Assembly (NCBI RefSeq): GCF_014236655.1
Contig: NZ_JACMYG010000018.1
Location: 1-64,000 of the forward strand
Reading direction: 5' to 3'
From: Pseudomonas kielensis
Lineage (GTDB): Bacteria > Pseudomonadota > Gammaproteobacteria > Pseudomonadales > Pseudomonadaceae
DNA length: 64,000 nt
A program made the position numbers and the translations under genes. The notes beneath the pieces were generated by a model. It searched no databases. It was not told the origin of the DNA and saw only the letters and a list, made by a program, of their open reading frames with translations. Below are positions 1-9,107 of the stretch, piece after piece (positions within the stretch are counted from its first letter, which is position 1; every line of letters starts with the position of its first letter).

Positions 1-1
1 A

Positions 2-826
2 TCTATAAACTTACGTCTGACCAGCAGCCGCGACGCCGGCTGCGATTTACTGCGTGCCCTGCATCCACAGGCTGAAGTACTTAAGGCCGACTGGTACGAC
101 CCCGGTAGTCTGCCCGCCGCCTTTACCGACGTAGACAAGGTGTTTATTGTCTCGCCGGATTTTTACACCGACGAAAATATTGTCACCCCCAACCTGATTA
201 ACGCCATTCAGGAAGCCGGCTGTGTTGCCCAGGTACTGCGCTTGATCTCCCTCCCGCCAGGGCTGACGGCTGATCAATTGGAGCCGGACATTCTGGCCAC
301 CCGATGTGGGGCCAACCTCTCGGTTGTCGCCAAACCACTGTTTGATGCCAGTGGCTTACCCATGACCTACCTCAATGTTGCCAGTTGGCTGATGTTCAAT
401 GTGCCCTGGTTCCTGGCTGCCGAGATTAAACAACACCGGCGCCTGGCCATGCCGCAGGCCACCCATGCATCACGCCTGTGGTTGTCTGAGTGCGACGTTG
501 CCGCAGCCGCCGCCAGGATCCTCGCAAGCGATGCCGCTCTCCATGTGGGTCACGAGTATCTGCTTACCGGCACTGAGCGCATCGACTTTACCCAGCTCGC
601 CGAGCTACTGGGCGAAGTGATCGGTGAGCCGGTCACGCTGGTGGACGATGACCAGCCCCTGCGCACCGCCACCGGAGAGGCCTTCGATTTGCTCATGACC
701 TACTTCCGGCATGAAACCCGCGATTACCTCGACATTCCTGTCACCGACAGCTTTGCGCAGTTGACCGGTCGACCTCCCATGGCCTTGCGCGACTATCTGA
801 TAGCCAATCGAACCCTGTTTATCTGA
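2..826 (+). CDS. NmrA-like NAD(P)-binding protein, 5' end missing
   Basis: The frame is open from base 2 to a TGA at 826, so the left edge of the window removes the N-terminus. What remains (274 codons) starts just after the expected dinucleotide-binding glycine loop. It shows the order of an NmrA-type atypical short-chain dehydrogenase: a strand ending in LTSS, a helix, then AEVLKADWYDPGSLPAAF and KVFIVSPDFYTDEN, which is the typical 'value of the difference/flow of NADP' region. A GTG at 140 could be called as a start, but clear family sequence lies upstream of it. These proteins bind NAD(P) and act as redox sensors or reductases; no catalytic Tyr-Lys pair could be assigned. It lies 79 bp upstream of the DUF1329 gene on the same strand and may be the first gene of that operon. 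Confidence 0.7.
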   Translation, partial: SINLRLTSSRDAGCDLLRALHPQAEVLKADWYDPGSLPAAFTDVDKVFIVSPDFYTDENIVTPNLINAIQEAGCVAQVLRLISLPPGLTADQLEPDILATRCGANLSVVAKPLFDASGLPMTYLNVASWLMFNVPWFLAAEIKQHRRLAMPQATHASRLWLSECDVAAAAARILASDAALHVGHEYLLTGTERIDFTQLAELLGEVIGEPVTLVDDDQPLRTATGEAFDLLMTYFRHETRDYLDIPVTDSFAQLTGRPPMALRDYLIANRTLFI

Positions 827-905
827 TTCACTGGCGCCGCTGGAAAGCTGTGCGAACGCCGCCCAGCCCTGCGCTCCGACCTCTAACAATAATAGGAGAC
901 ACCTC

Positions 906-2270
906 GTGAATAGCATGTTCAAACGGACTTTGCTGTTTAGCGCCCTGCTTGCATGCTGGGGCCTGAGCACGGCACAGGCGGCCACTTCAGCTGAACTGGA
1001 ACAACTCGGCAAAAAACTCACCCCCTTCGGCGCGGAGCGGGCTGGCACCGTGGATGGCAGCATCCCGGCCTGGGAGGGAGGCCTGGCCCGTGCCCCGGCT
1101 GGCTGGGAGCCCGGCCATGGTGACCCCTATGGGGCTGACAAGGTGCTTTTCAGCGTCAATGCACAGAATCTCGCTCAACATCAGGCAAAGTTGCCCGCCG
1201 GACAGATTGAACTGATCAAGGCCTATCCCGGCTACCGCGTGGACGTTTATCCGACCCATCGCAGTTGCACCTTCCCGGACGCCGTGGCGCAGCGCACCAA
1301 ACAATTCGCCGCACAGAGCAAGGTTGGCGCTGACGGTTGGCAGTTGGAAGCCGCGGCCGGCGAAGCGATTCCGTTTCCGCTACCGGCCAGCGGTGTCGAG
1401 GCGATGTGGAACTACAAATTGCGCTACATCGCCAAGGGTCGGCAATTCGATGCCGCGTTTCTGATGCGGGACAAAGGGGGGACGCTGACACAAGTCGAGC
1501 AAAAATCCTACGAGTTCTACCCCTATAACGACCCGGCCGTAAAAGCCCCGGCAGATACCGGCAATATCGAAGCCAAGCTGATGTATGACCTGCTTTCACC
1601 CTCGTCCCGGGCGGGCGAGATGTACCTTGTGCATGCACAATTGGATAAGCCGCAGGATGCCTGGATCTACTTCCCTGGCCAACGCCGCGTGCGGCGTGCC
1701 CCCTCCTTTGCCTACGACAACCCGATTGCTGGCTCCGACAGCCTCTACTACGTTGACCAGATCAATATGTACACCGGTGCGCTCGATCGCTACGACTACA
1801 AGCTGGTCGGCAAAAAGGAAATGATTGTTGCGTACAACTCTTACAAATTGGTCGATAAGTCGAACCGCTATGAGCAGTTGATCGGTCAGGACTACCTCAA
1901 TCGTGACGTGCAGCGTTACGAGCAGCACCGGGTCTGGGTGGTGGAGGCAACGGTGAAAGCTGACAAGCGTCACTCCCTGGCCAAGCGGGTGTTCTACTTC
2001 GACGAGGACAGCTGGGCATTGCTGCATGTCGATATGTTCGACGCCAAGGGCAACCTTTGGCGTGCCCAGGAAGGCAGCGTCTGGGCCAATCCACAGATCC
2101 AGGCATGCACCTCCATCGAGTACGTCAGCTATGACCTGATTGCCCGTCGCTACATCGCCGACGGCTTTACCCAGGAAGGCAAGGTGCTCGACCTGACCGC
2201 AGGCCTCGAAGGACGGGTCAACGACAAGATGTTCAACTCCGACGAACTGCGTCGCCGCGGCGAACGTTAA
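906..2270 (+). CDS. DUF1329 family periplasmic protein (LolA/LolB-like fold)
   Basis: This 454-residue protein starts at GTG 906, behind the ribosome binding site AGGAG at about 896. Residues 1-25 form a signal peptide (positive start, hydrophobic core, cut near AQA-ATS). The rest matches DUF1329, a family with an outer-membrane-lipoprotein-sorting (LolA/LolB-like) fold, at the usual length. DUF1329 genes are nearly always paired with DUF1302 genes, as here (21 bp gap). Family knowledge links the pair to handling of hydrophobic compounds at the outer membrane, but no biochemical role is firm. It is probably transcribed together with the DUF1302, RND and YCF48 genes that follow. Confidence 0.85.
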   Translation: MNSMFKRTLLFSALLACWGLSTAQAATSAELEQLGKKLTPFGAERAGTVDGSIPAWEGGLARAPAGWEPGHGDPYGADKVLFSVNAQNLAQHQAKLPAGQIELIKAYPGYRVDVYPTHRSCTFPDAVAQRTKQFAAQSKVGADGWQLEAAAGEAIPFPLPASGVEAMWNYKLRYIAKGRQFDAAFLMRDKGGTLTQVEQKSYEFYPYNDPAVKAPADTGNIEAKLMYDLLSPSSRAGEMYLVHAQLDKPQDAWIYFPGQRRVRRAPSFAYDNPIAGSDSLYYVDQINMYTGALDRYDYKLVGKKEMIVAYNSYKLVDKSNRYEQLIGQDYLNRDVQRYEQHRVWVVEATVKADKRHSLAKRVFYFDEDSWALLHVDMFDAKGNLWRAQEGSVWANPQIQACTSIEYVSYDLIARRYIADGFTQEGKVLDLTAGLEGRVNDKMFNSDELRRRGER

Positions 2271-2291
2271 GTCCGACCTGAGGAAAAGCTC

Positions 2292-4154
2292 ATGCATAAC
2301 AAAAATAAAGGCGCGGCCCTTGCCGCGCCGGGCTTCCCGCGTGTCAAAAACAACCTGACCCTGCTGATGATGGCGGCCTGCAGCCTGGTCTGGAGCGCGC
2401 CGAGCCATGCGTTTCGCTTCGGCTCGGACGCGGGGATATCCGGCAGCCTGGATTCGAGTCTGTCCTATGGCTTCGCTCAGCGCCTGGAGCCGCAGGACTG
2501 CCATATCCTCGGCGGCGACAGCGGTGGCTGTAACAACGGCACCCAGACTCAGACCGGGCGCTTCTACAATCTGAGCAAAGGGAATGGCTACGCCAACGCC
2601 GATATCAGCTACAGCAATGCTGACGATGGCAACCTCAACTACAACAAGCACGATGTCTTCTCGCACGTGATCAAGGGCAACCATGAGTTGAGCCTGAAAC
2701 TCGGTGAGGGTTGGAGCGCACTCGGCCGGGTCGCCTGGGCGAAAGACTTCAAGATGGATGACACCCGAAATACCGAACTGGATGACGACGCCAAGCGGGA
2801 AGCCACCGAGCGCCTGGAGCTGCTCGACCTCTGGGTGGCGAAGAGTTTCGACCTGGGTGAGATGCCAGCCAAGGTCAAGGTCGGCAACCAGGTGATCAGC
2901 TGGGGCGAGGAAATCTTCGTGACCGGTGGCATCAACCAGATCAACGCCATCAACCTTGCGAACTACCACACCCCCGGCACCCAATTGAAGGAGGTGTTCA
3001 TCCCGGCACCTATGGCTTCGTTCAACCTCGGGCTGAGCGAGACCCTCAGCGTTGAGGCCTACTACCAGTTCAAGTGGAACGCCTATGGCATCGACCCGGT
3101 GGGCACCTACTACTCGGGGAGCGATGTGGTGGGTGAAGGCAATCTGCCGATCTACCTCTCGACCAGCTTCGTCAACAATATCTTCAGCCCCTTGCTTGGC
3201 CTGACCTGCGCCGACCTGACGCCCACTGGACGCTGTGGCGCGCCAAACATCAGCGGCCTGAGCGACGAGCAGATGTTCGCCACGGGACTGGCGATTCCCT
3301 ACGCCGGCAAGCGTGAAGCGAAAAACAGTGGTCAGTACGGCATCGCCCTGCGTTGGACGGCGGAAGAGATCGAGACCGAGTTCGGCGTGTTCTACCAGCG
3401 TTACCATGACAAGTTGCCCTTCGTCGGCTACACGGCCACCCGCTCCCCCGATACCCTGCTGGTCGACAACTACTTCATCAACTATGGCGAAGACAAGAAT
3501 CTGTTCGGCCTGTCGATGAACACCATGGTCGGACCGGTGGCGGTCGGCGCGGAGCTGTCCTACCGGCCCAACGACAGCGTCAGCATCGACCCCCTAGTGC
3601 CCTTTGGCGCGGCCTTCACCGGCCGGTTCAATGAATTCAGCGTGTACGACAACGGCGTCAGCAAGGGCTATGTCGAAGAGAAGAAATGGCAGGCACATGT
3701 GAATGCCGTCTACAGCTTCTCGGCCAGCGACCCGCTGGGCTTCATTCCCAGGAGCCTGGGCGCCTCCGATGGCTTCCTACTGACCGAGGCGGTCGTCACC
3801 CACTACCCGGATCTGGATACCTCGGGCGAGACGCCGTACCTCCTCCCGGACTATTCGCTGCCGGACAAAACCTCCTGGGGATACGTCGCCGAGATGGGCA
3901 TCAACTACCCGAATGCGTTCGGTAGCGGTATCACCCTCACGCCGCAGCTGGACTTCTACCACGACGTCAATGGCACCACGCCGAACGCATCGCCGTTCGT
4001 CGAGGGCCGTAAGTCGCTGACCAGCGCCTTGCTGTTCAACTACCGCGACCGTTGGAAGGGTGGCCTGCAGTGGGTGCAGTACTGGGGCGGCGGCGACAAC
4101 AACCTGATGACTGACCGCGATTTCATCAGCGGCAACATTTCCTACTCGTTCTGA
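2292..4154 (+). CDS. DUF1302 family outer-membrane protein
   Basis: The 620-residue product starts at ATG 2292 behind GAGGAAAAGC. The signal peptide is long, with a charged region of about 20 residues and then a hydrophobic stretch ending in PSHA, so the mature protein starts near FRFGSDAG. The mature chain is rich in alternating aromatic and polar residues and ends in ...ISYSF, a terminal phenylalanine typical of Bam-assembled beta barrels. It matches DUF1302, the usual partner of DUF1329. By analogy it would be a channel for a lipophilic substrate or for the material moved by the RND protein encoded next; this is inference. Confidence 0.85.
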   Translation: MHNKNKGAALAAPGFPRVKNNLTLLMMAACSLVWSAPSHAFRFGSDAGISGSLDSSLSYGFAQRLEPQDCHILGGDSGGCNNGTQTQTGRFYNLSKGNGYANADISYSNADDGNLNYNKHDVFSHVIKGNHELSLKLGEGWSALGRVAWAKDFKMDDTRNTELDDDAKREATERLELLDLWVAKSFDLGEMPAKVKVGNQVISWGEEIFVTGGINQINAINLANYHTPGTQLKEVFIPAPMASFNLGLSETLSVEAYYQFKWNAYGIDPVGTYYSGSDVVGEGNLPIYLSTSFVNNIFSPLLGLTCADLTPTGRCGAPNISGLSDEQMFATGLAIPYAGKREAKNSGQYGIALRWTAEEIETEFGVFYQRYHDKLPFVGYTATRSPDTLLVDNYFINYGEDKNLFGLSMNTMVGPVAVGAELSYRPNDSVSIDPLVPFGAAFTGRFNEFSVYDNGVSKGYVEEKKWQAHVNAVYSFSASDPLGFIPRSLGASDGFLLTEAVVTHYPDLDTSGETPYLLPDYSLPDKTSWGYVAEMGINYPNAFGSGITLTPQLDFYHDVNGTTPNASPFVEGRKSLTSALLFNYRDRWKGGLQWVQYWGGGDNNLMTDRDFISGNISYSF

Positions 4155-4221
4155 CCGCCGGCGCAAGGCGGGCCAGTCCCGCCCTGCTCCGTTCGCTTGG
4201 TAATTTCAGGAAGGCGTAACC

Positions 4222-6582
4222 ATGCTGACTTCCCTGGTGCTCGGCCTCGAGCGCTTCTTCTTCCGTCATCGTCTTGCCACCCTCGGCGTGCTGGCCCTGG
4301 TTACCCTGGTGATGGCTGGCTTCGCCGCGCAACTGCGCATGTCTGCCGGCTTCGACAAGCAGCTGCCGCAGCAACACGAGTTCATCAAGACCTTCAACCA
4401 GTACCGCGACGTGCTGTTCGGCGCCAATCGCATCATCGTGGTGCTGCACGCCAAGCACGGCGATATCTGGAACAAGGAGGCACTGACCAAGCTCAACGAC
4501 CTGACCCAGACCCTGTTCTTCATGCCCGGCATCGACCGCCGCACGGTGACCTCGCTGTGGACCCCGAACACCCGCGCGGTACAGATTACCGAAGAGGGCA
4601 TGAAGGCCGAGGATGTGGTGGGGGGCGACGTCACCGTTGCCACCCTGAACGACCAGGCCATAGCCGGCATTCGTGAGCGCACCCTGATCGGCGGCTTCGT
4701 CGGTAGCCTGGTGGCCAACGACTACTCCGGGGCCATGGTGTTGGCCGAGCTGGCCGATCCTGACCCACAGACCGGCCAACGCCTGAACTACCTTGAGTTC
4801 AGCCAGCGCCTGGAGGACGAAGTGCGGGCCAAGTACGGCGACGACCAATACGAGGTGCAGATCATCGGTTTCGCCAAGCAGATGGGCGACATCGGCGCTG
4901 GCGCCACGTCGGTGATGGGTTTCTTCGCCCTGGCGTTCCTGCTCACCGTACTGGCGGTCTATTGGTACACCCGCTCCTGGGCGTTGACCTTCCTGCCGCT
5001 GTGCTGTTCGCTGGTGTCAGTGGTCTGGCAGTTCGGCACCATCACGCTGCTCGGCTTCGGCCTCGACCCGCTGGCGATCCTGGTGCCTTTCCTGGTGTTC
5101 GCCATCGGCGTGTCCCATGGCGTGCAGCAGGTCAACTTCATTTCCAAGGAAGTCTGCGCCGGCGCCGATGGCATGACCGCCGCGCGCCGCAGCTTCTCCG
5201 GATTGCTGATTCCCGGCACGCTGGCGCTGATCACCGCGTTCGTCGGCTTCGCTACGCTGGTGCTGGTGCCAATCCCAATGATTCGCGAGCTGGCGATCAC
5301 CGCCTCGGTTGGGGTGGCCTACAAGATAGTCACCAACCTGATCATGCTGCCGGTGCTGGCCAGCTATTTCCGCTTCGATCAGGCCTATGTGACACGCGTC
5401 GATCGACTTCGCCGCGGGCGTGACGGCGCCATGCTCAAGCTCGGGCGCATAGCCGAGACGCGTAATGCGGCAATCGGAGCGGTGCTGTGTCTGGTGCTGC
5501 TGGTCGCCGCCGTGTGGCAGAGTCAGGGTCGGCATGTTGGCCATGTCCTGCCGGGCGCGCCGGAGCTGCATATCGACTCGCGCTACAACAAAGACGTGGA
5601 AAGCGTCGTCAGCCATTTCGGTCTCGGCCTGGATCTCTTCACCGTCGCGGTGGAAACGCCGCAGAACAGCTGCTATCAGCACGAGGTGATGGCCTACATC
5701 GACCGCCTGACCTGGTACCTGGCCAATGTGCCGGGTGTGCTCTCGGCGCAGTCGTTGCCTGTACTGACCAAGCTCACGGCCTCCGGAGTCAACGAGGGCA
5801 ATCCGAAATGGGTGGCGCTACCGGCGGATGAGCTGTCACTCGGTGAGGCGGTGCGCCAGGTACCCGAGGGACTGCGGCTGTACAACGCAGACTGCAGCTT
5901 GCTGCCGATCAACCTGTATCTGGCCGACCACAAGGCCAGCACCCTGAAAACCGTGGTGGAGGCCGTGCAGCAATACCGCGCCGAGCACCCAATGGTGGGG
6001 GTGAACGTGCGCCTCGCCAGTGGCAATGCCGGGGTGCAGGCGGCCACCAACGAGATCGTCGAAAGCTCCGAGCTGCCGATGATGCTCTACGTCTACCTGA
6101 CCATCGTGCTGCTGGTCTTTCTGGTTTACCGCGACTGGCGAGCGATGGTCGCCTGCTGCCTGCCGCTGACCTTGGCCACCTTTCTCGGTTACTGCTTCAT
6201 GAAGGCGCTGGATATTGGCCTGACTGTCGCCACTTTGCCGGTGATGGTGCTCGCGGTCGGCATCGGCGTGGATTACGCCTTCTACATCTATAACCGTCTG
6301 CAGTTGCACCTGGCCGAGGGGCTGGACATCGCCAGCGCCTTCAAGCTGGCGCTGCGCGAGGTCGGCGTGGCGACCATCTTCACGGCCATCACCCTGTCCA
6401 TCGGTGTGGCTACCTGGTCGTTCTCGGCGCTGAAGTTCCAGGCTGACATGGGGCTACTGCTGACCTTCATGTTCATGGTCAACATGCTGATGGCGATCAC
6501 CCTGTTACCGGCCATCGCAGTGATGCTGGATGTGCTGATTCCGCGTCGGGGGCCAGTTTGCGCGCCTCTGGTTGCGCACTGA
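4222..6582 (+). CDS. RND superfamily (MMPL type) exporter
   Basis: The 786-residue inner-membrane protein starts at ATG 4222 behind AGGAAGGCG. It has the duplicated RND layout: TM1 at about residues 17-37, a first periplasmic domain to about 225, five membrane segments to about 395, TM7 near 415, a second periplasmic domain to about 620, and a final five-helix bundle to about 770. Its length fits the MMPL/HpnN-like group, which moves lipids or hydrophobic molecules and is shorter than drug-efflux AcrB-type pumps (about 1040 residues). No membrane-fusion protein gene is nearby. It stands 67 bp after the DUF1302 gene and 14 bp before the YCF48-like gene, so all are likely one operon. Confidence 0.88.
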   Translation: MLTSLVLGLERFFFRHRLATLGVLALVTLVMAGFAAQLRMSAGFDKQLPQQHEFIKTFNQYRDVLFGANRIIVVLHAKHGDIWNKEALTKLNDLTQTLFFMPGIDRRTVTSLWTPNTRAVQITEEGMKAEDVVGGDVTVATLNDQAIAGIRERTLIGGFVGSLVANDYSGAMVLAELADPDPQTGQRLNYLEFSQRLEDEVRAKYGDDQYEVQIIGFAKQMGDIGAGATSVMGFFALAFLLTVLAVYWYTRSWALTFLPLCCSLVSVVWQFGTITLLGFGLDPLAILVPFLVFAIGVSHGVQQVNFISKEVCAGADGMTAARRSFSGLLIPGTLALITAFVGFATLVLVPIPMIRELAITASVGVAYKIVTNLIMLPVLASYFRFDQAYVTRVDRLRRGRDGAMLKLGRIAETRNAAIGAVLCLVLLVAAVWQSQGRHVGHVLPGAPELHIDSRYNKDVESVVSHFGLGLDLFTVAVETPQNSCYQHEVMAYIDRLTWYLANVPGVLSAQSLPVLTKLTASGVNEGNPKWVALPADELSLGEAVRQVPEGLRLYNADCSLLPINLYLADHKASTLKTVVEAVQQYRAEHPMVGVNVRLASGNAGVQAATNEIVESSELPMMLYVYLTIVLLVFLVYRDWRAMVACCLPLTLATFLGYCFMKALDIGLTVATLPVMVLAVGIGVDYAFYIYNRLQLHLAEGLDIASAFKLALREVGVATIFTAITLSIGVATWSFSALKFQADMGLLLTFMFMVNMLMAITLLPAIAVMLDVLIPRRGPVCAPLVAH

Positions 6583-6596
6583 TTGGAGGACACGAA

Positions 6597-7568
6597 ATGC
6601 CCAAGAGAGACTTCACTCCCGTGCGTTTGCTGCTGGTTTGCGCCTTGCTGGCAGGCGCCAACATGGTCCTCTACAGCCATGCATCTGAACGGACTCCCTC
6701 CATGCGCCAGACCCAAGCACAACACGCCCCGCTGGTGGCGGTGAGCCAGGCCGGTGAGCGCCTGGTCGCGGTGGGCGATTATGGCGTCGTGGCGCTCTCC
6801 GAGGGGGGGCAGGACTGGCGGCAAGCCAGGGCGGTTCCTGTCGATACGCTGTTGACTGCGGTTAGTTTCGCCGACGCGCAAAATGGTTGGGCGGTCGGTC
6901 ATGGCGGCGTGCTGTTGCACACCCGCGATGCTGGCGAGAGCTGGACTCTGCAGCAGCGCCTGGAAGGCAACCCCGTACTGCTTTCCGTCTGGTTCGAGAA
7001 CACCCGCCACGGCATAGTCACCGGTGCCTATGGCTACGCCAGCGAAACCCAGGACGGTGGCCAGAGCTGGCAACGCCTGAGCCTGGGAGCGAACGATGAT
7101 GACTATCACCTCAATCACATCTTCTGCGCACCGGATGGCAGCCTGTTCATCGCCGCGGAGGGCGGCAACGCCTACCGCTCGCGCGACAACGGTGTGACAT
7201 GGGAGGCGTTGGATACCGGCGTCAGTGGCTCGTTATGGAGCGGCATCACATTGCGCGACGGCCGCGTACTACTGGCTGGCATGAGCGGGCGGGTGCTGCT
7301 CAGCGAAGACCGCGGCGATTCCTGGCGCGAGCTGGACAGCGGCAGCCAGGAGGCGATCACCGCCGTGACCCAGTTGGCCGATGGCCGCGTGGTGGTGGTT
7401 GGCAATGGTGGGCTGGTCAGCGTCGCAGATGCTGACCTGAAGCATTTCAGTACCGCGATTCGTGAAGACCGCTTGAACCTTTCTGCGCTGCTGGCTGTGG
7501 ATGACGATCAATTGACATTGTTCAGTCAACAGGGTGTGTTGCATCAGCGGCTGTCATCGCGGCAATGA
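6597..7568 (+). CDS. YCF48-related beta-propeller protein
   Basis: The start chosen is ATG 6597, eight bases behind TTGGAGGA; an in-frame GTG at 6558 lies inside the RND gene and has no such site. The product is 323 residues with an N-terminal signal or anchor helix (VRLLLVCALLAGANMVLY). The body is a series of Asp-box/BNR-like repeats: DAGESW, DGGQSW, DNGVTW and DRGDSW at roughly 50-residue spacing. This is the YCF48/photosystem II assembly-factor-like propeller. In heterotrophs this family often accompanies DUF1302, DUF1329 and MMPL genes, so a scaffold or assembly role for that envelope system is likely. The substrate is unknown. It is the last gene before a strong hairpin. Confidence 0.82.
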   Translation: MPKRDFTPVRLLLVCALLAGANMVLYSHASERTPSMRQTQAQHAPLVAVSQAGERLVAVGDYGVVALSEGGQDWRQARAVPVDTLLTAVSFADAQNGWAVGHGGVLLHTRDAGESWTLQQRLEGNPVLLSVWFENTRHGIVTGAYGYASETQDGGQSWQRLSLGANDDDYHLNHIFCAPDGSLFIAAEGGNAYRSRDNGVTWEALDTGVSGSLWSGITLRDGRVLLAGMSGRVLLSEDRGDSWRELDSGSQEAITAVTQLADGRVVVVGNGGLVSVADADLKHFSTAIREDRLNLSALLAVDDDQLTLFSQQGVLHQRLSSRQ

Positions 7569-7606
7569 GTTGCTCAGGCCGACCCAGTAAGGACAGCAGT
7601 CGACTC

Positions 7607-7634
7607 AAAGCAGCCCTTCGAGAAGGGCTGCTTT
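7607..7634 (+). terminator. Hairpin terminator after the YCF48-like gene
   Basis: AAAGCAGCCCTTC is followed after two bases by its exact reverse complement, giving a long GC-rich stem (practically 12 bp with a 4-base loop). It begins 38 bp after the stop codon. The downstream side ends in TTTC rather than a long T run, so termination efficiency is uncertain. It marks the likely end of the DUF1329-to-YCF48 operon. Confidence 0.65.
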
Positions 7635-7680
7635 CGACCGATTCTGTTGAAAAATTCGATCTGCCCAAACGGCCTGATCA

Positions 7681-8442
7681 TTGACTGGTGAAAACGCCTT
7701 TTTGTACGACTCCAACAACCGCGTCCTCCTGCTGACTGGCGCCAACGGTGGTATTGGCCGTGAAGTGGCGAAACTGTTCTATCAGTACGGCGCCTCGCTG
7801 GTTCTCACCGACCTGGACGGCGACGGGCTGGTGGCATTCGCCCAGCAACTTGATCCCAGCGGCGAGCGCATCGCCACCTTGCGAATGAACGCGGCCGACC
7901 CCGATGACTCGAGCACGGCCGTGCAGCTGGCCGTCGAGCGCTTCAGTGGCATTGACTTCCTGGTGCCGTCGGCCGGCCTGTACCAGTCACAGCCGATTCG
8001 CGAAATGACCGATGAACAATGGCGCCAGACCCTGGGCATCAACCTCGACGGCGTATTTTACCTGTGTCGCCGGGCGATCCCGGCATTGCGCAGCAACAGC
8101 GCAATCGTCAACCTGACCTCAGTGGCCGCACACCGCGGCGCGTTTTCCAACGCCCACTATGGCACCTCCAAGGGCGGACTGCTGAGCCTGACCCGCGCCC
8201 TGGCTCGGGAGTTGGGGCCGCAGACCCGGGTAAACGCGGTGTCTCCCGGGATCATCGAAACCCCGATGACCCAGCACCTGATCCCGACTCGCGGCAACGA
8301 TTCGCTGGAGCAGACGCCGCTCAAACGCCTGGGTCACCCGAGCGAAATCGCCTCGGTGATCGCCTTTCTGTGCAGCAATGGCTCAAGCTTCATGACCGGC
8401 GAAGTACTGCACGTGAACGGGGGGCTGTACATCGCCGGATGA
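7681..8442 (+). CDS. Short-chain dehydrogenase/reductase (classical SDR)
   Basis: The 253-residue protein is a classical SDR: the cofactor loop TGANGGIG lies near residue 20, the acidic residue after strand 2 (LTDLDGDG) points to NAD(H), the catalytic serine is in NLTSVAAHRG, and the YGTSKGG motif supplies Tyr and Lys. The C-terminus GEVLHVNGG is typical of FabG-like enzymes. The best start is a TTG at 7681 with a poor ribosome binding site, so the true start may differ by a few codons. It follows the hairpin at 7607 and is the last intact gene before the AraC remnant and tRNA-Leu. The substrate cannot be read from sequence. Confidence 0.82.
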   Translation: MTGENAFLYDSNNRVLLLTGANGGIGREVAKLFYQYGASLVLTDLDGDGLVAFAQQLDPSGERIATLRMNAADPDDSSTAVQLAVERFSGIDFLVPSAGLYQSQPIREMTDEQWRQTLGINLDGVFYLCRRAIPALRSNSAIVNLTSVAAHRGAFSNAHYGTSKGGLLSLTRALARELGPQTRVNAVSPGIIETPMTQHLIPTRGNDSLEQTPLKRLGHPSEIASVIAFLCSNGSSFMTGEVLHVNGGLYIAG

Positions 8443-8552
8443 ACCATACGCTCCTCGTTTTTTGAACGTTGAGCGTTCAAGGGAGTCGAGCACGCGACTG
8501 CGAAGTGAGCGCGCCCTTCAGGGGCGCAGCTTCATGGGGCCAGAGGCAGCAC

Positions 8553-8682
8553 TTAGGCGCTCGCTACCTGCAAAGCGCTACGCACCTTGCCTGGATTGCT
8601 GCCGGTGATGCGCCGAAACCAATGACCAAAAGAATCCCCCGAAACAAATCCCAGGTGCTGCGCCAGGGTCTCGTTGGAGTGC
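8553..8682 (-). pseudogene. Remnant of an AraC-family regulator (C-terminal HTH only)
   Basis: On the minus strand 42 codons ending in TAA at 8553 read HSNETLAQHLGFVSGDSFGH, then WFRRITGSNPGKVR. This is the second helix-turn-helix of an AraC/XylS regulator with its usual ending (F-x-R-x-x-G-x-x-P-x-x-x-R). An in-frame TAG directly precedes the piece and no start or N-terminal domain is present, so it is a decayed fragment. It lies between the SDR gene and tRNA-Leu; the rest of the gap 8443-8807 holds a 7-bp-arm inverted repeat (8462-8480) and no intact gene. A plus-strand reading frame across this region (8469-8906) has no family pattern and runs into the tRNA. Confidence 0.75.
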
Positions 8683-8735
8683 TAAACGCATACCTAAATC
8701 GTGGGGCTGTGCAGGAAAATACGGGGATATTCAGA

Positions 8736-8764
8736 CACAAAAAACCGGCTATAGAGCCGGTTTC
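8736..8764 (-). terminator. Terminator of tRNA-Leu
   Basis: Read on the minus strand, AACCGGCTCTATAGCCGGTT is followed by TTTTGT, an 8-bp stem with a 4-base loop and a T run. It lies 43 bp beyond the CCA end of tRNA-Leu, the right place for that transcript. Confidence 0.8.
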
Positions 8765-8807
8765 TCTAGGCCTCAGCTGTTTACGGGAACATCTGAAACC
8801 ATACTAT

Positions 8808-8892
8808 TGGTGCCCCGAGCCGGAATCGAACCGGCACGCCCTGCGGCGGCAGATTTTAAGTCTGATGTGTCTACCAATTTCACCATCGGGGC
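8808..8892 (-). tRNA. tRNA-Leu (anticodon UAA)
   Basis: The 85-base minus-strand gene starts GCCCCGATGG and ends CGGGGCACCA with an encoded CCA. The anticodon arm CAGACTTAAAATCTG gives anticodon UAA, the long variable arm is that of a type II tRNA, and the T arm reads CCGGTTCGAATCCGG. In most pseudomonads this gene directly follows tRNA-Cys(GCA). Here 5.4 kb separates the two. Confidence 0.95.
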
Positions 8893-9107
8893 ATGGGAAA
8901 TGCTAAAGCAGGCGCTGATTTAACCCTAAAACAAAACCAGAATCAATCACTTAGGAAACCAGGCAGACCTTACTACCATGAAAGTCAATGTTACCAAGTC
9001 CCCGTTGGGCGATATGACGTGATCAGGCGGAACTGCAACTGAGTTACACCCTACAGAGAGATCGGCGGGATGTAACCTGGGAGTTAGCCGCAACGAAGGC
9101 CGCTACC

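Noticed and set aside
1596..3407. Long minus-strand frame opposite DUF1329 and DUF1302 genes
   Set aside because: It is a shadow of high-GC codon use; the plus-strand genes have signal peptides, ribosome binding sites and family motifs.
8469..8906. Plus-strand frame of 145 codons
   Set aside because: It runs over the AraC remnant, the tRNA-Leu terminator and into the tRNA itself, with no recognisable pattern.
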